Positions 44,928 to 58,494 of a stretch of DNA of 64,000 nt are shown here, one piece after another (the stretch's first letter is position 1; every line of letters begins with the position of its first letter). Location: contig RHPI01000401.1 in NCBI GenBank assembly GCA_009103225.1, positions 156,574 to 220,573 of the forward strand, given 5' to 3'. The notes under the pieces were generated by a model that saw only the letters and a program-made list of their open reading frames with translations, was not told the DNA's origin and ran no database searches. A program made the translations under genes and the position numbers. This DNA comes from Chlorokybus atmophyticus (lineage: Eukaryota > Streptophyta > Chlorokybophyceae > Chlorokybales > Chlorokybaceae).

Positions 44928-46995
44928 CTCGCACATGATGTTCTCTCCCCATCCAATCTCCCACCTCCCACCCCTTCTCTTAGGTACGGTCTTGTCCTCC
45001 GCGACCTGGGTCGTTCTTCGGACTCCCGCTCCGCCCTGTGCGCCTCCGTCTCCGCGTACCCCTGCAACTGGCCGGCGTGGCAGGCGCTCACGGGACTCCC
45101 CGCCACCGACAGGAGGGTCGTGGAGGGGATGACGCTGGAGAACCACTGGATGAGGGGGTTCTTCACGGCGGCGGTGTGTGTAGGCATGCGTGGTGACACG
45201 AGAGTGGCTTGCCGTACGCACACGCGTCCGCATGCGCGCGACTCATTCTCACTCACCCACCCCACCCCTCACCTCCTCAGGTCAGCTTGGAGTTGCAGCA
45301 CAACACGGAGGGTCTGGCGCAGTACCAGGCTCTGAAGGAGGAGTTCCCCGGCAGCGACTACGTCCTCGCGCAGACGGCCGCGGCGCACTACCACCTCAGA
45401 GACTTCGACCAGGCGGAGGTACGGGTGCATGTTTGAGTGGGATTGTTGTTACAAACAACATGTACTGATTGTCTTTCCCCGCAGGTGCTGTTTCAGGATC
45501 TGCTGCAGAGCGATCCCCACCGCGTGGAAGGGATGGACACGTACTCCAACATACTCTATGTCAAGGAGGATCTACCGGCGCTCTCGCACCTAGCGCACCG
45601 CGTCGTTGTTACGGACAAGTACCGACCAGAAACTTGCTGCATAGTTGGCAACTACTACAGGTAGGAGTGTGGACGGGTGCGTGTGTGTGACGTATACACG
45701 CACATATGCCCGCGCAGGGTCGCGCGTGCGCACGCATGTATGCATGTGCATACGCGTGAAGATGTGTGCGTCTGGTGTTCACGTGCGTGTGTGTATCTTG
45801 TGCCGGTGATTCGGCTACTATAAAAACTCACCTTGGTGGCACTGACACCACCTCCATTGCAGCTTGCGGTCGCTCCATGAGAAGGCTGTGACATACTTCC
45901 AGAGGGCTCTCAAGCTCGACCGGCGTTACCTCTCCGCGTACACGCTGATGGGTCACGAGTACGTGGAGCTCAAGAACACCGCCGCGGCCATCGAGGCCTA
46001 CAGGTGCGGGTTGGGCTGCTGATTGAGGCTATGGGTTGTTGTGTCGAGTTGCTTGATATGTGGGCATGTGGGCGTAGGCGTGCGGTGGATGTCAACGCCC
46101 GTGACTACCGCGCGTGGTACGGACTCGGACAGACGTACGAGCTGCTGGCCATGCCGTACTATGCGCTGTACTACTACAGAAGAGCAACGGAGCTGAGACC
46201 TCAGGTGGGTGGCTGTTGGTGGGTGGATGCGCGCACGTGTGTATATGTGCATTTGTGCGCGGATGTGGGTGTGTGCATGCGCCCCAACCACTTGTGTGCA
46301 TGGACGCGGCGTCATGCGTCTGAGGTGAACAGAGGGTAACGAGACAAGCACATCTGTTGTGACAGGATGCGCGCATGTGGTGTGCGATGGGTCAGTGCTA
46401 CGAGCACGAGCAGCTCGGCATGCACGCCGCCGCGATCCGTTGCTACCGTCGCGCCCTATCCCACGACGACCGCGAGGGCCTCGCCCTCCACAAGCTGGCG
46501 GGTCTCCACGCCGCCCTCTCCCAATCCTCCCACGCCGCCTTCTACTACAAGGCCAACCTCCGCCGCCTCGACGCCCACGGGGCACACGGGCAGGACCTCG
46601 TGGACGCACTGAAGTACCTCGCCGTGTACCACCGCAACCGCACAGACCTGTCCGAGGCGGAACATTACTGTTTGAGGTTACTCGATGCGTCTGTTGGGGC
46701 GGGTGCGGGACCGGAGAAGGAGGATGCGAAGGCGCTGCTCAGGGAGATACGCAGCATACAACAACATGGTGGACACGCTGTTTCGAGAGGGGGAGCCACG
46801 CCGACACGGCTCATGCTGTCGCCGCTGCCGGATCATGCGGCGGCTATGATGATGCCTGTGCATGGTGGGGGAGACAACATGTACAGCCATGTCACGCCCG
46901 TGCGAGGTGCGGGAGGAACAACCGGGGAGGGGCTGTCACCAGAGGGGTATGTTGGCTCGCCTGTGCCTGACATGGATGAGTCCTTGTCGCCGTGA
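43557..46995 (+). CDS. APC8: Anaphase-promoting complex subunit 8 (CDC23)
   Basis: Exons 43557-43684, 43986-44065, 44122-44346, 44595-44653, 44755-44843, 44984-45173, 45281-45418, 45485-45660, 45863-46003, 46078-46204 and 46366-46995 join to 660 residues, stop TGA. APC8 is a TPR scaffold of the ubiquitin ligase driving anaphase and mitotic exit. The N-terminus has [14 protein letters not shown]; a run of ten Asp near residue 100 precedes [20 protein letters not shown]. Then [20 protein letters not shown] and the C-terminal TPR array: [91 protein letters not shown] and [25 protein letters not shown]. The last 90 residues are low-complexity with SP sites. Confidence 0.95.
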
Positions 46996-48803
46996 GAGCG
47001 GGTACACAATGTGGTATCGGATGTGATTTTGTGTACAGTGGTGGCTGTGTAGTGTTGCGCATTGGTCGCATGTGCGAGTAAGCTGTTTATGTTGCAATTG
47101 TGATTGCAGCAGTCACGTGCACTGTCATGTACATGTGATGCTATGAAAGGTCACAATGACAATTGCCAACAACATATGGTAGACAACAGAGAGCCATTGC
47201 ATGGTGTGGTTGCAGCGGCTACAGCTACACAGTATACGTAGAGCAGGGCACAGTCAGTAATGTCGTTTACTTACTGCGATGCAATGTTCCATGCAATTAG
47301 GACGACTTCCATGCAACTTGTTCCATGCAACTCGTTTGCAGTGGACATAAGTCCTTTGCCTGCTTCACCTCTTGCTCAAGCTGTTGCACACGGCCCTTTT
47401 CACCATAGTGGATGCTTGGTACAATTTTATGAATGCATCCAAGAATGCGTTCATAAAGATTCATGTGCGCCCCATTCCAGATAGTTGTATCTCTGATTCA
47501 ATGCATATGAATTGCGTAAGGTACCATATAGGCTGTAAGCTCGTGCCAGCATATCGCTTATTGCAATTCAGAAAGTGCTGTTTTCACAACCGTAATGCAT
47601 GACCCTTTTCATGTGCTGTTGTTGCACACACACAGACACACACACGCACGCACACGTACACGCCTTGCATGCATGATTAATATGTACGTCGACCATTTGT
47701 ACGCACGACACTTCATCACAAAACGAGAAGAGTAAAGTGGTCATGGAAAATGTCTTCAAGAAAAAATTGGATATGACTACATCGTGCATGATTGAAACCC
47801 GAGCCCTGTTGTTAATAATATTATATATAAGTTTATGTGTGCGTATGGCAATTGCACATTGCCAAGGGGATTCGTCAGCGAAAGACAGTGGTAAGCTACA
47901 GAGATACAGCAGACTATAATTAAGGCATGCGCATTGGCTATATGTGTATCAAAGCTACTAGCGTGATATCTGCGTGTAAGTGAGGCGGAGCGAAGCAGGC
48001 AGCAGGAAGGCAGTAGTACAAGGCAGTAGTACAAGCAGTGCGGAGTGATCACAACAAACCTGCAACACACGAGGCTAATGTGACATAACATGTGGATCCA
48101 CGTAAACTGTACCTATATACATTGAATCAAATAGCTTTAAAGCTTGCCAATGTGATGTTGCTCTTCCAGTGATTTCAAATACATAACATAACATAGCACG
48201 AGCGTTTCGCGTATGTGCTACCTCAATGTCATTGCTTGATTTATGAGTCTTTATTGCTCATGCCATGATTCACACGCCTGCCGTGCTTAGGATGTTTCAC
48301 ACCAGCGCCTTTACCAACACCACTCTACACCAAGTCTTGGGAACTTGACAGCGATGGTTGAGGCTTTTCGGCCCAGCCAGTGCCGTAGGCCTATGCATTT
48401 CCCCCTTCAGCAAAAAGCAAAAAGGTGCTCGCTCACTGCTGACGTGGACCTCGCTCATAGGGCTGCAAGTCGCTCTAAGCCTGCGCGCGCGCAGAAAGGC
48501 AAATTAGGGTTTCACCCGCCCCTGATCCACCCCAACGCCGGCGGCGGCGAAGGACGAGGGGGAGGAGGCCTTGGAGGAGCAGGACGAGGAGGAACAGGGG
48601 ATCGAGTAGGGAAGAAGCGGAGCATGGGCGGAGCGTTGTTGTTGACAGCAAGGCGACGGGGTTGTTGTTCTTGGAGGAAAGGAGATGTGCGGCAGTGTGT
48701 AGTGGTTAACAAGAACAGTGGTTGAGGCGTTGGGTCTGGTCGTTGTTGCTGTTGGTGTTGTTGTAGGGCGTGTTGCTGGAGGAGGAGTCCTTGTCGCTCC
48801 GAC
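46996..48803. other. Intergenic stretch
   Basis: 1.8 kb downstream of APC8 and upstream of XRN. A CACACA/CGCACG run lies at 47,626-47,660. From about 48,480 the DNA becomes GC-rich and is probably XRN 5' UTR and promoter. No other gene is supported. Confidence 0.6.
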
Positions 48804-51800
48804 ATGGGTGTGCCGAGCTTTTTCCGATGGCTGAGCACGAGGTACCCTCGGACTATCGTGGACGTGGTGGAGGCGGAACCTCACATGGTGGAGGGTGTCG
48901 CTGTTGCGCCGGTAGACGGAACTCTGCCCAACCCCAACGGCCTGGAGTACCACGCCCTGTACCTTGACATGAACGGCATCATCCACCCTTGCTTCCACCC
49001 TGAAGACCGTCCCGCCCCCACCACCCTGCTGGAGGTGTTCAGCAACGTGTTCGACTACATCGACCGCCTCTTCCTCATCGTCCGCCCCCGCCGCGTCCTC
49101 TTCATGGCCATGGACGGTGTTGCTCCCAGGGCCAAGATGAACCAGCAGCGTGCGAGGCGATTCAGGGCGGCGCAGGATGCAGCGGAGGCGGCCGCGGAGG
49201 AGGCGCGTCTGCGGGCGGAGTTTGAGGCTGCTGGGCATGGCCCTCCGCCCCCAAAGAAACCCTCAGAGGCGTTTGATAGTAATGTCATCACGCCGGGTAC
49301 GCCCTTCATGAGCCAGCTAAGCGTGGCGCTGCAGTATTACGTGCACCTGAGGTTGAACCGCGACCCCGCATGGAGAGGGATTAAGGTTCTACTCTCAGAC
49401 AGCTCTGTGCCTGGCGAGGGCGAGCACAAGATTGTCCAGTATGTTCGCCAGCAGCGCAACCGCCCCGGACATGATCCCAACACGCGGCACTGTCTCTACG
49501 GACTCGACGCCGACCTTATCATGCTCTCGCTTGCCACGCACGAGGCCCACTTCTCTATCCTGCGCGAGCTGGTTGTGTTCAAGGGTGGACCTGGCGGTAA
49601 CAACAATGCACAACGCTGTTTCCTATGCAACCAGGAGGGACACATCGCTGCTGAGTGCACCGGTGCGGCCGCCGCGCAGGATGGGGAGGATGGGGATGGC
49701 AAACCTGTCATTGCAAAGAAGCCCTTCCAGTTCCTGCATATATGGGTGCTGCGCGAGTATCTAGAGAAGGACATCAACGTCCCCGACAAGGATGCCCTTG
49801 GGTTCCCGTATGACCTCGAGCGCATCATTGACGACTTCGTGTTTATGTGCTTCTTTGTTGGCAATGACTTTCTGCCTCACATGCCCACGCTAGAGATCAG
49901 AGAGGTATGGAGCTTGGCTTGAGCATTTTCTTGCATGCTGGCAGTAAAGTGAGTAGCTGGCATCACTTTTCTGGCATACGTTGTACACGTGTGTTGGTAA
50001 TGAACACAGTGTCACATGCATGATTATGCGTGCATGAGGCAATACTTTGAAAAACTTTGATGTTGGCTTACACCTGATGTTGATGGCCAAGGCGTGTGTG
50101 TTTGCAGAATGCCATCGATTTGCTGATGGCCATCTACCGGGGTTCGCTGAAAGAGATGGGCGGGTACTTGTGCAACAACGGTGACGTGCACCTGGACCGG
50201 GTGGAGTACTTCATGCGCAAGGTGGGCGTGCATGAGGAGGCCATCTTCCAGAAGCGCGCCGCCCAGCACGAGCGTTCGGCCAACCGCGCTCGCAACCAGA
50301 AGGCGCAGCGGCAGCAGCGTGGGTCCGATGCTGCCCCCACACGCATGGTGACCGTCGCACCAGTTGCACGCTACGATGGCTCACGCCTAGCCTCTGCCAG
50401 CAACGGGTCCACGTACAACAGCAATAACAACAGCAGCGGAAGTGGCAGCAACAAAGCTGCAGCTGAAGCGCTTAAGGCGTCGCTTTTGTCAAGAACGGGT
50501 GGTGGCGACAATGCTGCCCCGCAGGGCCACATAAAAAGATTGAGGTTGGATGAGAAGGGCGAGGCTCTTGACACCGGCGCTGCTGCTGAGGTACTGCTTG
50601 AATTGCTTGTCTCACGCGTTGCATGCTTGCCAGTTCTAATGTGTCATGTTGCCTTTGTATGTGTTGTTGTTTGCCTGCTGCTGAGACTTGATGTCTGCTG
50701 ACAGTGGTGGGACATGTTGAAGGAGTCCAAGGACGAGAGGAACCGCAAGAAGAATTCTCAGGCGGCCGCGGAGTTCTCCCTCAAGCTCAAGAGCGCGCTC
50801 AATGACAAGGCAGACCTGCTGGACAAGGGCTACGAGGACGACGTGCGGCTCGGCCAATCCGGCTGGAAGGAGCGCTACTACAAGGCCAAGTTCGGCTTTG
50901 CATTGGACGAGCAGGAGAAGGTGCAGGACGTCGTGAAGAAGTACATTGAGGGGCTGTGTTGGGTGCTCAAGTATTACTACCAGGGCTGCGTGTCGTGGGG
51001 TTGGTACTACCCTTATTACTACGCGCCGTTCGCCTCTGATCTTGTGGGCCTTGCCGACTTGGATATCAGCTTCACGCTGGGCGAGCCGTTCAAGCCGTTT
51101 GAGCAGCTTCTATCAGTGTTGCCCGCAGCGAGCGCGCATGCGCTTCCCCCGGCATACAGGCGACTGATGACAGATAGGGACTCCTCCATCTTAGACTTCT
51201 ATCCTCTTGACTTTGAGGTGGACATGAAGGGCAAGCGCTTTGCGTGGCAGGGTGTTGCGAAGCTCCCTTTTATTGACGAGCAGCGCTTGCGCATGGCCAT
51301 TGAGCCCCTCGAGCACACTCTCACCCCGGACGAGCGGCGGCGCAACCGCCACATGTCGGACTTGCTGTATCTCCACAGCAGCGACAAGCTGGCACCCTAC
51401 GTGTACTCGCTGTACGATACGTTTGAGCACCTGGAGGATGGGCCTGAGCGCCGGGCCGCCTGCATTGAGCTCGACCCTGAAGCCAGCCAGAGCCTCCTTG
51501 GGGCTATCTATCTCTGCGAGGGCGGGTCCTCGGCGAGCGTGCTGCGCTCCCCGCTGGCGGGCTTCGAGGACATCACCGCCAACCGCGTGCTGGTGGCCGT
51601 GTACAGAAACCCGTCAACCCAGCCGCACGTGGCACGCCTGCAGCCAGGGGCGATTCTACCTGAGAGGATATTGACCGATCTTGACACGCCCGAGCTTCCT
51701 GTATTATGGCATGAGGACAGGTTTGGCAACAATCGGTCTCCAAGCCCATATGGCAGAGGAGGAGGAGGTCCTGGCTCTCGCTCGCCCTCACCCACACCCT

Positions 51801-52433
51801 ACAACCCTGCTGTCACGCTGGCCAATGGCGCCCACCGCATGCTGCAGCACAACCTCGGCGCGCTGCCGCAGCGGCCCGGCATGGCAACGGCACAGTTTGC
51901 GCAGGGACCCTCGGCGGGGCAGCCGGGCTTTAGTGGCGGGCGAGGGCGCGGGGGCGTGCTGCCTGCACCGCTTCACGGTCAGTACGGCCAACCTATGCAG
52001 CCTCCTCCATATGGGTATGGAATGCCTGGAGCATCACAGCCACCACTTTATGACCAGTATCATGACAGATCAATGCAACGTCCACAACAAGACCGCTATG
52101 CCTGGCAGGGCGCAGGTGTGTTAAGTTGATGTCATGCATTGCCTAACGTGTGCCTCTGGCTGTGTGTGGTTGTGTACACGCTTACTAACTCATTGCCATT
52201 GTTCAACAGGGTCGCCGCTTCCGTATGGGCCTGTGCCACCATCAATACCCAACGCAGGATACCCCCTGTTGCAACCACAGCAGCAACATCCGCACCAACA
52301 GTTCCAGCATCAACAACAAAGACCCGGGTTTGCACGACCTCCTCCGCACGCAGGCATCGGTAGCAACAACTACTACAACGCACTGTCACGACCACCGCAG
52401 CAGGGACCGCACTACCCCCAGGGACGTAGGTAG
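48804..52433 (+). CDS. XRN: 5'-3' exoribonuclease, XRN2/XRN4 type
   Basis: Exons 48804-49904, 50108-50590, 50705-52115 and 52210-52433 give 1,072 residues, stop TAG. It degrades 5'-monophosphate RNA processively. [15 protein letters not shown] is the invariant N-terminus; catalytic acidic motifs follow in [52 protein letters not shown] and [12 protein letters not shown]. The knuckle [14 protein letters not shown] (about 272-285) is found in plant XRNs. Exon 3 holds conserved region 2 ([67 protein letters not shown]). The last 250 residues are Gly, Pro and Gln-rich. A Ser/Asn/Gly-rich linker at about 460-490 could contain a nuclear signal ([10 protein letters not shown]), but XRN2 and XRN4 cannot be told apart by eye. 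Confidence 0.95.
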
Positions 52434-54010
52434 CACCCACTCAACCCGTGTGGGGTTAGGGTTACTTGCAGACAGCATGTTGATTGAGATAAGGGTGGTT
52501 GCGTGAGCACATTGCGAGGTGTACATTGCTATGCAGCGACGCAATGTGGTGTTTCAAAATTGCACACTTGGTTGGAAACTGCTCAACCACTAGATGTGGT
52601 TGGGAAAAAAAACCAGCACTGAGTACAGCACAATATAAAAATCTGAACCACTGCCAGCTGCAAGAGGTGTCATGACGCTGTACCTTTGCCTCTCAATGTG
52701 CCAGCAGTACGGGCACGGTTACTTGACAATATTCACGGCAATGGCAACTGCCTGCGCGCAGAGGCGTTGCATTTTGGCAATACTCTTATTTTCAGTTGGA
52801 TGGACGCGGTGGTTAGCAGGCACTAGACTGCATTGGATCGTCCATATTCGGCGCCAGCTCTGACTACTGTTGCTGTGGTTTTGACGTTGGTTGCTGACCA
52901 TCACGGTGCACAAAGGGAACTTGGCATGTAGGCCAGCTGGAAGGCCCCGAAAGTAATTGTTGTGTTGCCCTGCCTGTCTTGCTTGCTAGGGGCTTGTGGT
53001 GTTGAAGTTCTCAATGCATGGGATGTATTATACATCATGTATACCCTATGCACATTTTAGCATGCCATCTTTTGTACACGCACTTTGTAATAGTGTGAGT
53101 GGATGCAGTGTGTTGTAGCAACACGGGTATATGTGCAATCATGCCGTGTATTGTTAGCCGAGTTCATACTGCATCAAGGTGCACGTTTGCAGGGTATGTG
53201 AGCAACTGTTATGAACATGCATTTGCAAAGCATCAAACGAATAAGATACAATAAATGGGGCCAATGGGCAAGGCAATGCAGGTTAGGCAAGACGTTGCAG
53301 CCGGTCACACGCACTTGCATAAAGTGTACAAGTCATATAAGAAGAAGGAACCAAACAAAACAAGCAGCACCACAAGGAGCAAGCAGAGTAGGCATAGAAA
53401 TAGGCAAGAGCAGCCTTTCGAATTCAATTAAGGGGCTTTACCACTACGTGCGGCAATAGGATGCGGTGGCAAGCAGCAAGCGAGCACACACGCACGTTGC
53501 ATACATGACCACCAGGCTAGCGCTACTTATATGTCTACTTATATCTCTACTTAAACCTCTACTCTCTAGTCTACCGCTGCTCCTACCACATGTGCGTAGA
53601 GTTTGAGTACATTGCTGTAGGTCGAGTAACAGCGACCTTTTTACACTGTAAGTTATAGTGCGAACGAATATTGCGACATCGTGAAGAACGCATACAGTAA
53701 AATGGAGGGCCTTGAACTTGATCCTTGTCCTATCTATGATAGACTTTCCAATGAGACAGATGCAAAGAGGTCATGCGTCACGCATCGCACAGTCCAGCGA
53801 CATACCGCACGCCAGCCGTGGGATACGGTCAGCTCGTCACGCTGATTCAACGGCTCGATCCTTGTCATCGTGGTGGCACCAGCGCAAGGCGCACCACCAA
53901 CACGCACCCAAACAGATAGGCCTGGGCAGGGACAGCGGCGGCAACGTTGTGGTGCACACCAACGACATCAACGACAACCTCCGCAGGCAACGACGACCAC
54001 GACAACGAAC
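52434..54010. other. Intergenic stretch
   Basis: 1.6 kb between XRN and the PSB33-like gene. Short CTACTTATAT/CTACTTA-type repeats occur at 53,521-53,575. No gene is supported. Confidence 0.6.
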
Positions 54011-55652
54011 ATGGCGGCTACGGCAGCGACCATGGCGGCGGTCAGCAGCGGAGCAGTTGCTTACTGCGCCCAGCCCACTGATTCGCGGCTAAGGCAAAAA
54101 GTTGCTCCGGCGCCGGCGGTGCCGTTGAAGGCATCGTCGTCATCCTCCTTCCTGTCTCTGACAGCCTCCCGGCCCAAGCGGCGAGCACTGGCCGCCCGCG
54201 CCTCAGCGCAGGACACAGCCTCAGAGTCAGGTATGCTCGCGATTGTCAACTGCATTGTCAAGATGTAGAGATCAAACCTTACCTCACCAATACACCCACA
54301 TTTCCTTGATCAGGCAGTGCGCCCACTGGTGAGACAGCATCAGCAGCGGTAGCAAAAAAGCAGCTGGGCAAGGAATGGGTTGCTGCCGCCGATATTCAGG
54401 ACCTGCCCAAGGGTGAGAGGCTTGTGGTGTCCGCGGGTGGCCGAGACATCCTCCTATTCTGGTTAGAGAATGCTATGTTATTGCATCACTGTTGTGTTTG
54501 TTGTGTTTCTCTTGCCTCATCCTTGCATTCGTGGTGGTGCGTCCACACAGGTACAAGCAGCAGATCTACGCCATAGAGAACCGGTCTCCCGCAGAGGGAG
54601 CGTACAGCGAGGGGTTTGTGAAGGGTATGCTCACGCAGGACGGCTGCATTGTCTGCCCAACCACAAACAGCAGCTTCTACATCAGTAACGGAAATGTCAA
54701 AGACTGGTAAGTGCACCTGCACACGCACACGCACACACACGCGCATGTGCGCCCGTTGTGGCTGAGAGAATGGTTTCTTGATGGCTGTCTAGCTGTGTCT
54801 CTGTTTTGCAATTGATGCAGTATCCAAAGTTTCATATGTCATAAACGCAGGTACCCTGGTAACTTTGTTCTTGCTAAGCTCACGCCAGAGAGCAAGCTGC
54901 TCACTTTCCCGGTGGAGATTGATTCGCAAAACATTTACGTGAAGGTCAGCGGGGGCAATGCTGTCTCCTGGGCCGCCAATGCAAATGGTATGTTATTGCT
55001 CATCTTCAGTTGGTCTAATGTGCCTATGCCACTATGCACATGTATGTGAAGTAAAGTAGAGTAGTCAATTGCGCTCAGCACTAATGTCTGTACTGCAGCA
55101 ATGACCAGCTTCAAGGCGTCATTTGGTGGCAGCGACACATCCATCGACAAGAACAATGGTGAGTTACAGTAGCTGCTCTCAAATACTTTTGCAAGTATCG
55201 TGCAACCTGCATTGCAGGCCTAGTAGAGGAAGTTTCTGCAACCATGTTCAATTTGTGTGTACGCTTTTGAACTTTGTGTTGCACAGTCTATGCTGTGGAG
55301 CCAACCGTCTACATTGAGGGCACCACGCCCGAACAAGGCGTTTCGGAAGATGTTGACGTCAAAGCCACGGTTAGTGTGTTTCAGCAGTCTGAGTGATACT
55401 CTTCGTCTACTTGAATGTTATCAGAAAACTTGCATTGCATGAATGTTGTTCCAAATGTTGTTATGTTCGCAGGTCAAGCCGGCGACCGTTATCACGGGGA
55501 CGGTGTCTGTGGCCGTGGTGGCACTTTCTGGCACAGTGACGTGCATCTACTATGAGCAATATGTTGGGTTGGGGCTGTTCTGGATTGGGCTGTTTGCCGC
55601 CATTGCCTATTATGTCTCACAAAGCACAGACTTGTTAGGCGATAGAAAGTAG
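54011..55652 (+). CDS. PSB33: PSB33-like chloroplast Rieske-fold membrane protein
   Basis: Exons 54011-54230, 54314-54461, 54551-54706, 54851-54987, 55099-55158, 55287-55369 and 55473-55652 give 327 residues, stop TAG. The first 70 residues form an Ala/Ser/Arg-rich transit peptide. The Rieske-like domain (about 90-195) shows KEWVAAADIQDLPKGERL, SPAEGAYSEG, TQDGCIVCPTTNSSF and WYPGNFVLAKLTPESKLLTFPVEIDSQNIYV. The Cys-x-His pairs needed to bind a 2Fe-2S cluster are not present, as in plant PSB33, which stabilises photosystem II in thylakoids. A low-complexity linker leads to a C-terminal membrane region (VSVAVVALSGTVTCIYY and LGLFWIGLFAAIAYYV, one or two spans). The C-terminal half is less like plant PSB33 than the Rieske part. 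Confidence 0.82.
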
Positions 55653-57639
55653 GCTCTACTTTATCTCCAAAGGTGATTATACACAAGTTTTGGTCATATC
55701 AATCCAGTTGGCAGTTTGTCAATGTTGATGGCTTGCATGACATTGATTGTGCCAGTTTCCTGTTGTGCCATTGGTGTTGGATGGTGCTGGTAGTTGCAGG
55801 CTGAAAGTCTACGCCAGTACAAACAGCAACACCAGCACAGCCCAAAGAGTTTGCAAGCTTTGTGACTTGTTGGTCATGCTACGCACTGTTGATCTTCGCC
55901 AGAGCTTTTATTTTCCATCCCATTTGGCGAGGAGTACATGCGGGCGGTGTTGCTGTACTGCCTTTGCCTGTGTTTATTTTTAATGTGCCAGTAGTGTTTC
56001 AGCACTGCAACCCCTGTGTCGCGAGGGCACATTGCACTTGACATATCTTGTGAATGTCAGCCCAGTCGTATTACTTGACACACAAGCCTTTGAATTTTTC
56101 CAGCTTCCTTTCTGCAGTTGCTGCAAAGAAGGGGTGGTGGCATCATATATAGTACAAACGCGTCGACAGGGTGGTTTCCTAACTACAGCACACCAAAAGT
56201 GTTGTCCACATGCAGGACCAACACATTCACTGAACAACATGATCAGTATGTACATCAGCATCCAGGGTAGCCATGCTTTGTGCCAATCGGCTAACACGAC
56301 ATCAACAAGTCTATGTACGCCGACACCGACAGCAGTTCTGATAAGTACCTGCCTCACTCCAGCTATGCACCCATAGAACAGCACGTGCATGTGTGCAAGA
56401 AACAGAAACAGTTTCCCCGAGGAAGGGGTGATTAATGGCTGAATTATGGCTGGATGTCGTGGGGTTCCCAAACATCAACTTTGAGTGCTACAACGTTGTC
56501 CTTCAGAGACCCTCTGCTCGGGTCCAAGATCTCCTGCATCGTGACCTTAGGGAGCCTCCCAAAGTGCCAAACTCGGAGCAGCCTTACTCAACACCTTCTC
56601 CCTAAGCTCTGATGTCGCCGCATGCCAGCATCTTAGAGCAATGGTTACGGGGATGTGTCATTGCAAGCACCCAGAATGCAGCTGATGCACGATGTTGAGA
56701 CGCCCATCCTTGTCATTGACATGGGTGAACACGCGTCTTGACACGCGGCGTGACCAACCATCCTGTAAAGCACCACTGCTGGTGGCAACAAGAGACGTGC
56801 AACTGCCGCTGACATGCACCCGCCTGTCGGGAGGACACACTCAGTTACTGGTACACGATATGCCAACAAGTGTCCATGTGAATATTTGCTTCTGAACATA
56901 CCAGTGGCCATTGTCAGAGGGCTCAGTCATTTTGGTATGGTTGCTGTGTGTGCTGCAAGGTTGGGAAGTTTGTCAACCGGTAGCGACGGCAAGCGTGGTG
57001 CCATCGCGGCCGCCGGTCATGCTTGGCTTCAATCTCAGCACGGCCGGGTGGTGGTGGAAGTCGCTTGTACAGCAGAAGGCGTCCACAAGCAGCTGCAGGA
57101 CAGCACTCCTTGCTTTCATGCACCAAAGGCTCTGCTGACTCTCGCTGAAGTGCATCTGTACACAGGAGTGAACAGCGACAACGACCAAGTCATCATTGCT
57201 GATGCCGAGCAACTGCCATGCCAGCTCACCGGCGGAGACATGGGCCAGCCTCGCAACAGTCAGCAGGCCTGGCAGTGCGTCTTGCCTGGCTCCAGCATCA
57301 TCATGCTTCGCCTTGCCCAATCAAGAAAGAACAGCATCCAGCAGCACCTCTGCGTCCGCCACCAGGTCATCTCCGACCAACAAATTCTGGAAGAGCGTAC
57401 CGCAAATTGTCTTGTAGTATTGTAATGCTGTACCAGAGTCGCTGTTGCGATGTCGCAACAACAGCGATTCGTAATGTCAAGCACAGAGAGTCAGCACTCA
57501 GACCAGCGATGCATGTGCCATGTTCTCACGCGGAGTCCTCCAAAGGTTAGCAGCAGAAACAGGTCACTCTGGCTTGCTCTGGCACTGGCATTGTCAACCG
57601 CTGGAGGGAGGGAGCAGTAGAAAAGCTTAGGTCTCATAT
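55653..57639. other. Intergenic stretch without a supported gene
   Basis: A 203-codon frame at 56,814-57,425 and a 115-codon minus frame overlap each other, with no recognisable motif or splice structure. Neither is called. Confidence 0.5.
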
Positions 57640-58335
57640 GTGCAGTCCCAGGTTTGCTGCCTCTGTACACATAGTTACTCCGGGTGCTAAGGACGGTGCA
57701 TACCAGCTGGTCAAGAGTGAGTGTTTCGTGTCGAGACCTTATGCAGTTGTATGCAATGTTTTTGCAGCTGAAGTAGCATTGCGCTCTGGATGTGAAGCGC
57801 TTGTATGGCTCAGGTGGGGCCATGCAAGCAAAAACCCACTGCCACCGGAGCTGTGCACGCAGCACGGCCTCATTTTCCTTGGCCCTCCTGCTGCTCCCAT
57901 GGCCGCCTTTGGAGACAAGGTACTACACTCTCTTGTGCTCCATTGCTAGACAGCATGCAATGGAAGTTCAACGAGAGCATGAGGATGACGGCAATGATTG
58001 GCCATTCTGCAGATTGTCTGTCGAATCTACTTGCAGTCTTGTGTGTTGCATTGTGTGCAATGTGTGTGTTGCTGTCGAACACTCTGTGCTGAACATCGTG
58101 TGCATGACAGCCGCAACTAGCACCCACATGACGTGCTTGTTAACAGGAGAACGGCACGAGCGTGTTGCCATTACGGAAGTAGATTGCCTCAGCAGCGCTG
58201 CAGCAACTGGCTGATACCACACAGTTGGCACCTGAAGGGCAGTTCCTTGCATTGCAGCTGCGCTCGGCTCTGCAGGTGCAAAGAATCGAGGCTCTGCATG
58301 CCAGCCAGGGGAGCGCCACAGGCACGTGAGCTGAT
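57640..58335 (+). pseudogene. Acetyl-CoA carboxylase (homomeric) biotin carboxylase fragment
   Basis: Frame through 57,765-57,920 reads VALRSGCEALVW then WGHASKNP, PELCTQHGLIFLGPPAAPMAAFGDK and a GT donor. WGHASENP followed by FLGPPxxxMxxxGDK is diagnostic of the biotin carboxylase domain of eukaryotic acetyl-CoA carboxylase. Here the ATP-grasp region is degraded (Lys for Glu in SENP; local insertion before WGHAS). The next exon after an acceptor at 58,011 (starting IVCRIYLQS) aligns only loosely and runs into stops, and later exons with a TAG are decayed. No N-terminal exons or downstream domains are visible, so this is a relic, not a working gene. Confidence 0.55.
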
Positions 58336-58494
58336 GTGCTTGTAGACGTGCAGGCATAGGTGGACCAGATACATACATGACTCTTCTGAACGACGCAGGA
58401 GAGGCAGGTTGCGCCATTGCCGCAGCTTGTCGACATATACGCAAGTGGCCTACAGCATCGTGTCCGGACTGCGGTGACCGCGGCCGGCTGACCG

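Noticed and set aside
56814-57425. 203-codon frame as a gene upstream of the carboxylase relic.
   Set aside because: No motif; equally long overlapping frames in other phases; residues do not resemble carboxylase N-terminal exons.
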